Source: Boesenbergia rotunda
Taxonomy: Eukaryota; Streptophyta; Magnoliopsida; Zingiberales; Zingiberaceae
Direction: 5' to 3'
Assembly: GCA_024364735.1 (NCBI GenBank)
Contig: JAGFNQ010000872.1
Location: 124,001-188,000 of the forward strand
DNA length: 64,000 nt
The stretch's first letter is position 1, and the number at the start of each line of letters is the position of its first letter. The notes beneath the pieces were generated by a model, which saw nothing but the letters and a program-made list of their open reading frames with translations, searched no databases and was not told the origin of the DNA. Below, one piece after another: positions 1-11,374 of the stretch. The translations under genes and the position numbers were made by a program.

Positions 1-130
1 TGTGTCTCATCAACGCTCGTGTTAATATCGCAGGGCGTGATAGGGCGTGATCGTCTCCTCCTTATCGCCATCTTCATGGACAGTACCTCAGTGATTCATC
101 ATTCACGTCGATTCTCTTCCGGAACCATTA
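1..130 (+). repeat. 3' part of an LTR (copy 1)
   Basis: This stretch is recognisably the same sequence as 26430-26560. Both share the order GCTCGTGTTAAT, a variable CG-rich part, ATCGCCA, GTGATTCATCATC and CTTCCGGAA. A non-coding block repeated 26 kb apart that ends in AT-rich unique DNA fits the 3' part of a degraded LTR. The element's 5' part would lie outside the window. The family is not identified. Confidence 0.45.
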
Positions 131-634
131 CAAAATATATATCAATATATAATGAATACGAAATTTTGTGATAGTTATAAAAGAAAATATTATATTAGTG
201 TTTTAAAATTGTAATGACAAATCAAAATAAGAAAAGATCTAAACGAAAATGCTTCTACCGACAAACACCAGTCGATTTGACGGTTATTTTTTATTTTTTA
301 TTAAAAAGCATATTTGCATTTCGACACGGACCAAATCTGATCTTGTCCTGAATCTACCGTGGTCAACGCAATCGAATCTCGATGATAAAAAGTGATTCGT
401 TTGATCCAGCGTCTTCGTTAATTCGTCCCTAAATTAATACGGAATAAATAAATCATAAAATTAGCTCGAATATCATGATTAATACGTGAAGAGAATAAAC
501 AGTTTGGTCAGAATTTGACTTTCAAAACTTTTGATAATAACACGCACCCACTAATAATCAGTCACCCCTCGGGACAACCCAATCGAATCTCGATTAATAA
601 GAAGGCGAGCGAAGCCAACGTCCCCAAGCACGCC

Positions 635-1491
635 ATGTTCAGTTTCTCCCCTTACCACTCGGTCTTCTTTCACGAGGCGGCGGAGGCAAGGGCGGCTCCT
701 CACGTCCTTCTCCCCGACGGCAGTGGCTCCTCTTTCCAGCTCCGGCAGTCTTATTTCGACGGGAGCAGCAGCGCCGACTCGCTCCCCCTCCGCCACAACG
801 TCGCCGAGCTCATCTACCCAACCCACTCGTCGTCGCCGACGTCCTCCTCCTCCGCCGACTACCTCGAATTCAACGCCGAACCAGCGAGGCGCGCCGTCCT
901 AACTACCGGAGACCTCCAGATCGACCAAGTCGCCCACTTTGTCGTCCCATATTTCCTAAATTCCCATCCTGAATCGTTTTTCGCGTTCAAAACCGAATCT
1001 TTGTTGTGTTTGTGTTGCAGGGGATGAATTGTCATCGAACGGCGCGATACAGCGGCGAGGAGAGGAAGGAAAGGATCGAGAGGTATCGGAGCAAGCGCAG
1101 CCAGAGGAATTTCCACAAGAAGATCACTGTACGCGCATCGATCGATTCTACCTCCCGTTTCGATTTTGAAGTATCATAACTCGATCGAATGCTTGTCGAT
1201 CGTCCTCGTAAGTATGCATGCAGGAAAACATTGGCAGACAGCCGGCCGCGAGTGAATGGTCGGTTCACCAGGAAGGAAGAGATGGGGATTGAGATAGAGA
1301 CGGCGAACGTCGTGAACTTATATAGCCATGATGCCGGCGAGAAGAAACATAGGAACAGTCGCAACGTGGAGGTGGACTGGAGGAGCCAGTTGCAGGCGGC
1401 GCTGGCGACGGAGGACGAAGTCGACAGCTGCCATAACGAGGAACTCGTTGCCAGCTTCGCTGACGCCTTGTCCGTCAATCTGTACTCTTAG
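635..1491 (+). CDS. CCT-motif family (CMF) transcriptional regulator
   Basis: Nuclear protein with a C-terminal CCT domain of the CONSTANS/CO-like/TOC1 type, the module that contacts NF-Y or DNA in flowering and circadian regulators. My model has three exons: 635-928, 1021-1128 and 1213-1491, all introns phase 0, giving 226 aa. The CCT domain spans about residues 113-154 and is split by intron 2. Its signature is visible as ERYRSKRSQRNF at the end of exon 2 and YACRKTLADSRPRVNGRF at the start of exon 3. No B-box zinc fingers or receiver domain precede it, so it is a CMF protein rather than a CO-like or PRR protein. The ATG at 635 is chosen because the protein then begins MFSFSPYHS, typical of small CMF proteins; an in-frame upstream ATG at 515 sits in AT-rich leader sequence. 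Residues 10-98 are serine-rich and low complexity. A donor other than 929 for exon 1 remains possible. Confidence 0.8.
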
Positions 1492-1519
1492 ATACTTGAG
1501 AAGGAAATGATACGACGGA

Positions 1520-2700
1520 TGGTAGATTCAGTCGTAGATGTTGAAACAGAGTAGATTCTGAAGCTGACTGTTTGAGTCTGTCATTTGATGGTGAACACCT
1601 CAAGACCATAGGAAATTAAAGAATTTCGTGATCTCTCGCAAAAAAAAAACAGCAATTTACTGGACCACATGTAAAAATTTGTTGAATGTTCATTTAACAT
1701 GAGCAATAATAGACAACGTGTCACGCCATGAGGGATTGCATGTCCAACGAAAATCTGATAATATCTCCCTTATATGACGGATAATTTCAAATTAATACAT
1801 ACACAAAATGGCTTCCACAGCCTCCATAGATATATATGAACAAACTATATCATAAATAAAGTAAAACAACTATCAATACTATCAAAAGTCAACCAACAAG
1901 CTTCAAAATACTCTCTGGGCATACCGACGATACAAAATACATATAAATACCGTAACAATTGGTTATACATCTACTAACATATATAAACTGAGAAAATACA
2001 GCCCAACCATAAGCAAAATAAAATATAGACTAAATAAAGATACTACAATATCATTGGGATTGAGACTGACTACTGGGCTCTCCTGGCGGCTTTGTCCTAA
2101 AAAGAAAAAACAAACAAACGATTATGAATCCAGGGGAACTCTGCGGGCATATAACCAGATAGATATGTATGACGACAAAAAGATTAAGCAATAGCAGCAT
2201 AGAAACAAACAGATACAGTCTCAAAATAAAAATCAGGATACATGATCAGTACACTACATACAATTATACATATCCATACCTACCCCCTGGGTGTGTAGGT
2301 CATAAATCCCTGAACCTGAATGGTCGCCAGACCATAAATAAAGCAAATCCCTCCTGTATGTATATGTTATATCCAAATAAAGCAAGCATAGCTCAAACAA
2401 GTACAACAAACACAAACAATACAAATTATGCAGTCGTGCACATGATGCAATGACATGGTCACCCCTGATGCCAGTCAGCCACCGTCACCGGTCATGGGTG
2501 AGATCGAGTGGGTAGGGCTATGACAACTTTATGGACTCTGCCATCACTGCTCCTGAGTGACCGAGTGGACAGGATGCTAGCAGAGGTCACACCCGTCCTA
2601 CCTCAAATCATATGAGGGAGTACCGTTCTCATCTTCTTGTATCACAGAAAAGAGAAGAGATATCTATCTGCTACCACGCTGCAGAACCACTTTCGATTCA
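1520..2700. other. 3' flank and unclassified TE-like non-coding DNA
   Basis: After the CCT gene's presumed 3' UTR (to about 1640, ending in an A-run) there is AT-rich, stop-dense sequence. From about 2040 to 2700 it becomes more GC-balanced and resembles the non-coding internal or LTR sequence of plant gypsy elements. No transposase, gag or pol reading frame is visible, and I could not find LTR ends or a target duplication. Confidence 0.3.
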
Positions 2701-2739
2701 TGGGAAAAAGCAAAGGAGAAATAAACTATAATATTCTAA

Positions 2740-3939
2740 ATTTACATAACTCTATAACCTAGATTTGTGTAATATTAGAGATAAAATTGTAACTTTGAAT
2801 TTTAATTTTAAATTGATGTAATGAAATGAATTTGTTTATATCAGTTTTCTAATTAATATAAAGTTTTATTAAAATAAGATTTGCTAACGAAATTGTTAAT
2901 AAAAATTTGTAGTTGTAAGAAAAAAAAGGAGATTATATAGGGTTTTGTCTGATGACCGCCGCTCTAATCTCTCTCCGCTCTAATCTCTCTCGATGTCTGC
3001 TTCCATGGGCATAGCTGAGATAGTAAGGGGTTGGTAGATTGCTACTAACGATTTTTGATTCGAGTCACGGGACTGATAAAGTATAAATCCCTACATTTTG
3101 TGTAAAAAATCTCTTCCCCCATCCTCTTGCTTTATCGGTCATCGTGATTTATCTCCTCTGTATTGGTTCTGGGACGGATTGACAAGGACGCTGAGGACAA
3201 ACGTTTCGCCTTTTGCCACTGTCTCCATTTCATCCTTTCCTCCTGTATAACTTGTTCACAATCGGAATCCGGATAACTTATTGGCAATCGGAAGATACAG
3301 CCAGTGTCGCCCACTTGACCTTATCATCTCAGTCGACAGCCGCAACCCGCATCCTTCTCCCACCCAGTCGTGATCTCGTAAGCCACAGGTAACAACTTTC
3401 TCCCATCTGCAGCCCCAGTCTATGCGTACTGTCTCATATTCTTTATTCTAATATTTACTACCTTAGCTCATTCATGGTTAATCACTGTATTTATCAGTGT
3501 TTTTTTAAGCCAAAAATTGCTCCATTGCTACAAAGTTAATGATCTATCTTTCGGGATCAAGGGTTTATCTAAATGCAGAAGTTACAAAAAATATTTGGAA
3601 TATGTAAAATTGGAAACAAGGAAAGTAGCTTGGCTTATTTGAGATGATAAGAGGCTGTATTAACTTCTAAGAAAATTATGGATTTGATGGTGATGGACTT
3701 AGCATATCCAATTGAGTAACATTAGTGTCTTGGAGATTTGGAATATTACAAAATTCACAACATTAGAAAATAAACTATATGCTAACTCTGTCTTATATAT
3801 TGCTTGTTTATAGAGCCTATTCTGAAATCAACTTCCATATTTGAAACGAATATATTATTGGTTATTTAGACTAAGGTTTAAAATTTCGATCTGTATTGAA
3901 ATTTCGGTCCCGTATTATATCATGTCATGCCGATACAGT

Positions 3940-3989
<50 letters not shown>
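2740..3989 (+). repeat. Segmental duplication copy A, left part (ends in a TA microsatellite)
   Basis: Positions 3305-3960 align almost base for base with 9925-10615. Landmarks are CATCCTTCTCCCA, CGTGATCTCGTAAG, AGGTAACAACTTTCTCCCA, a shared TATTTATCAGTGTT and TTATGGATTTGATGGTGATG. Positions 2740-3000 also match 8330-8600. The copy runs into a (TA)n tract at about 3942-3989, where the pararetroviral insert begins; similarity to copy B resumes at 7014. A splice-donor-like AG|GTAACA at about 3390 is shared with copy B at about 10012. Confidence 0.75.
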
Positions 3990-3993
<4 letters not shown>

Positions 3994-4329
3994 GGTCAGT
4001 CAACTCAAACTAGCCCGCCAGCCCAACCAGATCAATTTCAAGAAGCCCAAGGCACCAGCACACCTTCTTTGGACTCTATTGGCGAACAGAACATCGATAA
4101 TATGATGGAATCATAAAGGACCCACCATTCTTGGCCACTCTCTCTTTAGCTTCTTACTTTACAGCAAGACTTGTCCTTATCAGCTATTATCCCATCAACA
4201 ACTTTCTGCAAAGCCTGGCTATATACTTTCCACGTCCTCAGATTCTCTCGTATCTCTTCTCTCCACATGCCTCTTCCTTACTCACCTACCCAGACCCTGA
4301 TTACTCCAGATGTCTCTTCCACGCAACCC

Positions 4330-4350
4330 TTTTCTCTCTATATAAACCTC
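4330..4350 (+). promoter_or_regulatory. Pararetroviral TATA box
   Basis: CTATATAAAC at 4338-4347 lies in a pyrimidine-rich context (TCTCTC before, CCTCCTCC after). It is about 1.2 kb upstream of the tRNA primer-binding site, the expected place for the promoter of a badnavirus-like pregenomic RNA. The TATA box is seen; promoter activity is inferred. Confidence 0.6.
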
Positions 4351-4767
4351 CTCCTTCTCCTCCAGCAAGCACGGACCCTCAGCGTTAGCAAGCCTCTTCC
4401 AAGTTCCAGCTCAAGTTCTCTCTCTCTCTCCGAAGTTGTAAGTGTTTTCCTACTGCCTTACAACTAATTTCCTCCTCCATTGTAAATCCATAGGTCTGTC
4501 ATGTAAATACAACATGTACATAAGTCTTGTAAAATAAGTTTGTACTATGTGTCTATGCTGTTTATCTCTCAGTTTGTTTCTCAGTTTGAATGATGATATG
4601 TAATATAAGCTCTATTTAATATAAGTTCTTTTAATGATAAAGATCATGTTAGCAACCTCTTTGTTTTTGTGAACCTAAAATTATCTCTATACCTCAGTCC
4701 TTTTCCTAGTAACTAATCTGTGAAAGATAACCATAAAGATTGTAGAGAAATCTTTCTGGTAAGACCT

Positions 4768-5545
4768 GTGCAGGCTAAGAAAAGGGTAAGAAAGGGCAAG
4801 CTGCCCGTCCTTGAAAAAGTCGGGGAAACAGGCTGTCCCTGTGAATCCCTTACGGGTGAGGCTCACTGGTATTGAGATTTTAAAAAAATGTTCATCTAGT
4901 ACTGTTCACATTACTGTTCAAAATTACTGTTCAAAATTACTATTCACAATTACTGTTTTATTACTTCCTTTAATATGTTCCCACTGAATAGTCAATCCTT
5001 TGTTTATAATTGTATCTGTGAATTTTAACCATCTTTTTGTACTAAGTCCTTTCCTTAATCCTTTTGTCTGCTGGCTGTATTTGACTATAGCTTCGCAATC
5101 TGTTCTGACTGTAATTTCTGGTTTGCTGCATATAAAGAGTTTGAAAGCATCTAGACAATAAATTACTACTAATATTTCATAGTCAAGAGATGTTAGACGA
5201 TCTTTTTCTTTATATTGGCCAGAAGCATATCGACAGATAGCCTCAGAAGATTTTGTGTCATATTTAGAGGGTTTTCAGTAAAGAACTCCTCCCCATCCGT
5301 TTTCACAATCATCTGTTTCTATAATTAAGTAATCAGTATCTAATGATAACTGTGCAGACTAAGAAAAGGGTAAGAAAGGGCAAGCTGTCCGTACCTGAAA
5401 AAGCCGGAGCAACAGTCTGTCTCTGTGAATCCCTTACGGGTGATGCTCACTGGTATTGAGATTTAAAAAAAAAGTTCATCTAGTACTGTTCACATTACTG
5501 TTCACAATTACTGTTCAAAATTACTGTTCACAATTACTGTTCACA
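4768..5545 (+). repeat. Duplicated viral leader segment flanking an inverted fragment
   Basis: About 190 bp at 4768-4960 is repeated directly at 5350-5545. Both copies contain AAGAAAAGGGTAAGAAAGGG, AATCCCTTACGGGTGA and GTTCATCTAGTACTGTTCAC, followed by repeats of ATTACTGTTCA. Between them lies the minus-strand RNase H fragment. The copies differ at several bases, so they are old or came from different viral molecules. Confidence 0.8.
4966..5343 (-). pseudogene. Inverted fragment of viral RNase H domain
   Basis: Read on the minus strand from about 5343 to 4966, the sequence is one almost open frame. Its pattern is that of the caulimovirid RNase H region at the end of reverse transcriptase, including the acidic residue near the start and the later SDC/TDC-type acidic motif region. 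One in-frame stop is at 5275-5277. It is opposite in orientation to every other viral reading frame here and belongs several kilobases away in an intact viral genome, so it reached the leader by rearrangement. The assignment comes from residue pattern only. Confidence 0.7.
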
Positions 5546-5556
5546 AAAGCAAAAAT

Positions 5557-5568
5557 TGGTATCAGAGC
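5557..5568 (+). other. tRNA-Met primer-binding site
   Basis: TGGTATCAGAGC is complementary to the 3' end of plant initiator tRNA-Met, the primer for minus-strand DNA synthesis in Caulimoviridae and many LTR retrotransposons. Its position between the leader and ORF1 fixes the orientation of the insert. Confidence 0.85.
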
Positions 5569-5594
5569 CTTAAGATTTTACGGACTACAAATGT

Positions 5595-6164
5595 ATGACT
5601 TCATGTACAACTAATTTTAAGGAATTTCCAACATTAGAATATTTGGATCTAGTATTATAAAACTCAACTAGGAAGATCATAACAACAGATCATTTTAACC
5701 ATAATTGTTATACCAGATCTAGAGCATTTAGCCACTGCCTACATAGTGAAAATCCCCACTTAAACACTCTTACAGACTTAGTTCTTAGTCTAGGCACTTC
5801 TTTAGCAGCTTAAAAAAACCATATCTATCATATATTAGAACAAATATCTACGACTGTAATCCAACAAACACAACTACTAGACGACCTGAGAAGAAACATA
5901 GATATCTTAAAAGACTATCAAGACTCATTAAACAGAAGAGTTAGTCAGCTTAATAAATTTAGTATTCTTACTAAGAAAGAGAATTTAAGTTTATCAAAAC
6001 TAAAAAACGAAAACAATAACAATAACCCCTTTGAACTACTAGCCAAACAATTTGAGGGTCAAACTCAAACAATCTTATTACAATTAAAAGAAATAATCAC
6101 AACAAAGATAGTAGAGGATCTTAAAAATATGCATGCTCTACTAGAAGAAATTAAATATAAATGA
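5595..6164 (+). pseudogene. Viral ORF1 remnant
   Basis: A frame ending at TGA 6162-6164 can be followed back past stops at 5811-5813 and 5658-5660. The 3' part (about 5883-6164) is open and rich in K, N, E, L and Q, like the small coiled-coil ORF1 protein of badnavirus-like viruses. The terminal TGA overlaps the ATG of ORF2 as ATGA. No AUG start is obvious. Confidence 0.6.
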
Positions 6165-6520
6165 ACAAACTAAACTTTGAAAATACTTATTTTGAAGAAG
6201 CCTTAGAATTTTCGAAACACTATTCAAAGAATCAAAATATTGATTATTGTAAACCTGAAGTCACTGGACAAGTAGATTAAGTTTTAATTCAACAAAATAA
6301 TACTATCATAGCCTTATTATCCTCATTAAATTATAGGCTCACACTTTTAGAGAACAAAGTACTCCAAATTGAGAAACAAATACAAAAAACAACACTAGCC
6401 ACAGAGTGGAAAGAAAGTATAGATAGTTTGCCTATTAACTTAAATAAGTTATTCACAGGAAAAGTAATTTCTAGAAAACAACCTAAAACTTATTGCTTTT
6501 ACACCCCTCACTCAAAATGA
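6161..6520 (+). pseudogene. Viral ORF2 remnant (virion-associated protein position)
   Basis: The ATG at 6161 overlaps the ORF1 stop and the frame ends at TGA 6518-6520, which overlaps the next ATG at 6517. One in-frame TAA at 6278-6280 breaks it. The roughly 119-codon length and heptad-like L/I spacing agree with the small ORF2 protein of badna- and tungro-like viruses. The assignment rests on gene order rather than sequence recognition. Confidence 0.6.
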
Positions 6521-6997
6521 ATTTAATACGACCAGCAAATACAACTAAGACTTTTATTGGCCCATCTAGAACAATAAGTGAAAGAACAGAAACAAATACA
6601 ACTTCTTGGCTCGATAATATAGTGGGAAGAAGAAATAGTATTTCTAGAAGAATTAGTAGACGTAGAAAGAGATCTTACTCTCTTTTCTAATGCCTAACTT
6701 AACACACTAAATCCTAGAAGATTGTATAACCAAGGAAGATTTTCTTTCAATACTTCTTTATTTCGCCACCATAGGACGGAAGCACTTCACCTCCCTGATG
6801 GAGGAGAACAACGTCTAACTCTTATGACTGAAGAGTCAGCACGAATACTTCTTTGTCGACGACATAATTACATTCATTTAGGATTAATTATATTTGGCCT
6901 TAGAGGCTTAACCAGAAAAAGCATAGGAGGCAAGGTATTATTGGTCCTATATGACTCAAGATTCGTAGATAAAAAAAACAATTATTGGACTTATTGA
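6517..6997 (+). pseudogene. Start of viral polyprotein ORF with movement-protein fragment, frameshifted and truncated
   Basis: The frame opening at 6517 runs to a stop at 6688-6690. The reading continues in another frame from about 6722 to 6997. The stretch 6860-6965 encodes the hydrophobic/glycine pattern characteristic of the 30K-superfamily movement protein of Caulimoviridae. The sequence then ends abruptly at the TA repeat near 7013, so the rest of the polyprotein is absent. The gene is dead by stop, frameshift and truncation. Confidence 0.7.
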
Positions 6998-7007
6998 AGT
7001 CGACATG

Positions 7008-7013
<6 letters not shown>

Positions 7014-7048
<35 letters not shown>

Positions 7049-7910
7049 TAACTTGCAACGTAATTTTCTCAAAATATTTAATAAAAATATGTATCATAAA
7101 TTTAGGAAGTAAAAATCTAAAAGTAGAGATCTAAGTATGTTAATATTCATGATTTCAAATTTTCAAATCTCAAATCAATTTTGATTCTAAGATAAAAGAA
7201 AATATTATCTATAATAATTATATAAATTAATCATAATATATATATATTAATTATTAATTTATATAATATATTTGTATAATTATAGTTTATAAATATTCTA
7301 AATAATATATATTAAATATTATAGTAACATTAAAGTTATTTTAAAAATTTAAATATTTTAATTATTATTTTTAGAATTATTTATAAAATTTTAAAATTAT
7401 ATTAAATATTTTTATAAAATTTTAATCTATATTTAATTTATTAAAGAATTTTAAAATTTGATTTTAAAAGTACTTTAAATTATATAATTATATATTATTT
7501 TGTACCATATTTTTTATAATTTAAATAAAAATTATAAAATTATATATCATAAATATATTAATTAATTTACAGTTTATTTAATTATTATTAATTTATATCA
7601 TATATATAAATATATAATTATACTTTATATAATAATTAATTAAAAATTAAATATTTTATATATAATTTAAAATTTTAACAAAACCTAACTTCTCCTCTCA
7701 CAGTTCTGCTCACTGTTCTTTCGTTGCTCCTCTCCGCGTCGGTGCCCTCCGACACTGCCTCAACCCGCGCCCGCCGCCGCCGCCTCACCGTCGCACCTCG
7801 ACTTCCCCTCCGCCTCCACCTCGCCGCCTCTCCACCGCCTCCGTCGCCAGGTACGTTTTAACTAAATTTAAGTTTTCATCCCCAAATTTTTCTTTCTTCC
7901 TTCCTTCTGG
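7014..7910 (+). repeat. Segmental duplication copy A, right part, with duplicate first exon
   Basis: Similarity to copy B resumes after the viral insert: 7014-7134 matches 10610-10709, and 7135-7900 matches 11378-12090, on either side of the MITE found only in copy B. It ends in a GC-rich pyrimidine-rich exon-like block (about 7700-7849) closing in CGCCAG|GTACGTTTTAAC, the counterpart of the PDCD2-like 5' exon and donor at about 11900-12036. This copy could be an alternative upstream first exon or a dead duplicate. Confidence 0.75.
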
Positions 7911-10700
7911 CGCGCGCGTGACACACGTGATGACACACGCGAAATTGATGCGCCTCACGTGCCGAAATACAAAGAGAGTACTTAAGAATTTGATTTAGCT
8001 AATAAAAATAGGGACCTAATTCTTTGTATGATACTTAATACAATTCAATTTCAGTACAATTTTTGGACTATAAAATTTATTCTAAAAGTAACTCAATTCG
8101 TATATTAATTATGGTCAAAATTATTATATGAATTCAAAGTACTATTAGTTTAATTATTTTTTTTTAAATCCCAATAGGCTAAGTAGAAATTGGTACCAAA
8201 ATAACTGCACAAATCCAAATTATTAAAATTTTACAAATAGAATCTTCAAATTATTTTGATATATTTATATTTAAATAAATTTTTATTCATGAGACAACCA
8301 AAAGAGAAAGGACCGCAAGGTTCTATATTTTGATAATTTTATAACTTGGATTGGTATAATGAAGATAAAATTGTAACTATGAATTTTGGATTGATGCACT
8401 GTAATTGAATTTGTTTTTCAGTTTTTTAAGTAATTTAGGGTTTTAGTTTGTCTTGGTTACGGGTGGAACCGTAATTTCACTTAGGTTTGATTATTTTAGT
8501 AAAATATGATGGCGCTCTAAAGAAATTGATAATAAAAATCTGTAATATGAAAAAAAAGGGAAATTATATAGGGTTTTGCTTGAGATGCTCACGCCTGTGC
8601 CCTCTCCCTCTTGGTGAACTTTTTTGCAATGGAAAGCTGTAGTCGGACACACCCTCTCAACCTTCTCAGACGGCAACCGAAGATCAGCCATGGGCATCAC
8701 CACTAGAGAGAAATTTGATTTAGGATTTCGATCGGCACGTTCAAATGAAAAGGAGCGAATTTTAAGAGGTTTTCACAACAAAAATAAATTTTGATCGCTA
8801 ATTTAGTGACCAAATTTATTTCCATTACTAATTTAGAGATTGAAAGATTATTTCGGTCACAATTTAGCGACTGAAATAAAATTTGATCAGAAGACTTTAT
8901 AGTTGCATGAGAGATCATAATTTCTAGATTGAAATAACAGCTGAAGATGGTAATTAAAGCATAAGACTAACGAAATCAAGAGATATAAATTTGTATAGTT
9001 AATTAGGGTTCTATTAATGGTTAAATATACTTGAACGATATGAATATTTATTTACTGTCAATTATATATTATTTTAAATATTTTTAATTTATTTGAAATG
9101 TGTGATTGTTTCAAAGTAATATTTAAATATAAATTTAAAAATATAATATAATAACAAATAGTGATAACTTTTAAAACAAAATTATATGTGGATTTATAAA
9201 CAAAATAAAAATATATTTGATATGTTATTTGTGACATATTTTAACGACAAATTTAAAATAAAATTAGGGATGGAATTTATATTTGAAATTAATTTCATTT
9301 GGTTAAATTAAAAATAAATTTATAATTGACCTTTTAGTCTATTTCTAAATTAGAGATGGAATATGTTTGTTTCAAAATTAGTTATAAGGATTTCGACGAT
9401 GAATTTTAGAGATGAAATATTTCGTCTCACACTTTCTTTAAAAAAAGAAAAATAACTTTCAAATAGATTTTTCATCACTAAAATCCCTTGTAGTGTATTT
9501 TACACAAATCACGCGCGGATGAGTAAACAATAATTATGCCACTCATACTCTGCTAGTCAGAGATACATGAACCAAGGAGTATTTATGAAATCGATCTAAT
9601 TTATGAACAATAGGAGTATTTAAGGATCTAATTCTTTGTATGATACTATTTTATACAATTCAATTTCAGTGCAATTTTTCTCTCAATAGGACTATAAAGT
9701 TGATTCTATCATCAACTTAATTCATATATTAATTTTGATCAAATTTATTATATGAATTCAAACTTCTATTACTTTTCTTGTTTAAATCCCAATAGGCTAA
9801 GTAGAAATTTGGATCAAAATCACTACATGAATTATCTTTTTTCTCTCCTTTCTCCGGCCGGCCGAGAATCGTTGGCGCGGGCAGATCTGGCCGTGCCCGC
9901 GGGCGGCCACCACGCCCCGCCAGATCAGTGTCGCCAACTTAACCTTGTCATCTTAGTCGGCAACCGCAACCCGCATCCTTCTCCCATCCAGTCGTGATCT
10001 CGTAAGTCGCAGGTAACAACTTTCTCCCACCTGCATACGGGACCTCGCCCCAATCTATGCGACTATGCGTACTGTCTCATATTCTTTGTTCTAATATTTA
10101 CTGTCTTTGGTCATTTATGGTTAATCCCTGTATTTATCAGTGTTGTTTTTTTTAAGCCAAAAATTGCGCCATTGCTACAAAGTTGATGATCTATCTTTCG
10201 GGATAAGGGTTTATCTAAATGCAGAAGTTATAAATTTCTCTTGACTATCAAAATATTTGGAATATGTAAAATTGGAAACAAGGAAAGTAGCTTGGCTTAT
10301 TTGAGATGATAACACGCTGTATTCACTTCTAAGAAAATTATGGATTTGATGGTGATGGACTTAGTATATCCAATTGAGTTACATTAGTGCGTCGGAGATT
10401 TGGAATATTACAAATTCACACATTAGAAAATAAATTATATGTTAACTCTGTCTTGTATATTGCTTGTTTATAGAGCTTATTCGGGAATCAACTTGCATAT
10501 TTGAAATGAATATATTCTTGGTTATTTAGACCATAGTTTAAAATTTCGATCCGTGTCGAGGTTTCAGTCCCATATCATATCATGTCATATCGATACAGTT
10601 TTGATATATATATATATAGTATAACTTGCAACATAGTTTTCTCAAAATATTTAATAAAAATATATATATCTCAAATTTAGAAAGTAAGAATCTAACAGTA
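7910..10700. repeat. Mosaic of duplicated and AT-rich sequence (copy B left part)
   Basis: Positions 8010-8230 match 9615-9830 (shared CTAATTCTTTGTATGATACT and AAATCCCAATAGGCTAAGTA). Positions 8330-8600 match 2740-3000, and 9925-10615 match 3305-3960. In between, 8700-9520 is AT-rich and stop-dense with no recognisable gene. The order of blocks indicates more than one round of local duplication around the PDCD2-like promoter. Confidence 0.6.
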
Positions 10701-10709
10701 GAGATCTAA

Positions 10710-11374
10710 GGCAGTATTTGGGAGAGCTTCTGCTAGTTGCCTTTTAGATTCTAGCTACACATAAGCACTTTTGAATATTTGTGAATGTCAGATTTTGCTT
10801 TAACTTCTACAACTTTTAATCAAAAGCTAGAAGTAAGCCTTTGATGTTTTTTTTTGCTTCTGTTTTTTGCTTTTTTGCTTATGGCCCAGAATTAAAAATT
10901 AACATTTATACCCTTAATAAATTTATCATTTTATATAATTATCATCGTATTTTTAAATAAAATTTTATATTTTTATTTAATTTATATTTTTAGAATTTTT
11001 ATACATATTTTTATAAATTTTGTTATTTTTTATATTCTTATTTTTATTAATTTTAAATCTTTTTATATATTATTTTTAAAAAATTAATTTTGACATAATA
11101 TTCAAAATATAATAATAAATATATAAAACATTATGAATGATGTATCAAAATTATATTTAGATAATTGAAAAAAATAATTTATATAATTTATGTATATTGT
11201 TGTTATTTAATTAAAAATTAAGTTTGAAAGTAATTATTCACCAAACACTCAAACTTTACTTTATATTAGCTTTTGACTTCTATTTCTAAACACTCTATGC
11301 TTTAGCTTTTCATTGACTTCGAGATAATCTATAAGAATCACTTTTAAGGAGCAAAAGTTCTCCCAAACACTTCC
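10710..11374. mobile_element. Tourist-like (PIF/Harbinger) MITE, 665 bp
   Basis: Terminal inverted repeats begin GGCAGTATTTGGGAGAGCTT on the left; the right end, reverse-complemented, reads GGAAGTGTTTGGGAGAACTT. A TAA target duplication flanks the element (10707-10709 and 11375-11377). The paralogous copy A has a single TAA at 7132-7134 and no insert, so this is a clean filled/empty pair. The interior is AT-rich with no transposase. Confidence 0.9.

Larger units (their letters stand above)
3990..7013 (+). mobile_element. Endogenous pararetrovirus (Caulimoviridae, badnavirus/tungrovirus-like), rearranged and inactive
   Basis: An about 3.0 kb viral insert sits inside a TA-dinucleotide repeat, with TA repeats at 3942-3989 and 7015-7044. 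Order on the plus strand: a short tail of the polyprotein ORF (to 4116), a pararetrovirus-type promoter with TATA box (4338-4347), a leader with an internal rearrangement, an initiator-Met-tRNA primer-binding site (5557-5568), ORF1, ORF2 and the start of the large polyprotein. ORF1/ORF2 and ORF2/ORF3 each overlap by ATGA, as in badnaviruses and tungroviruses. Coat, protease and full reverse transcriptase regions are missing. In-frame stops at 5658, 5811, 6278 and 6688, plus a frameshift in ORF3, show it cannot encode viral proteins. Genus assignment is tentative. Confidence 0.85.

Noticed and set aside
4131..4467. Two 85-98 codon frames
   Set aside because: They lie in the viral promoter/leader across the TATA box; Ser/Pro/Leu-rich by CT-rich composition. 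No viral protein is expected there.
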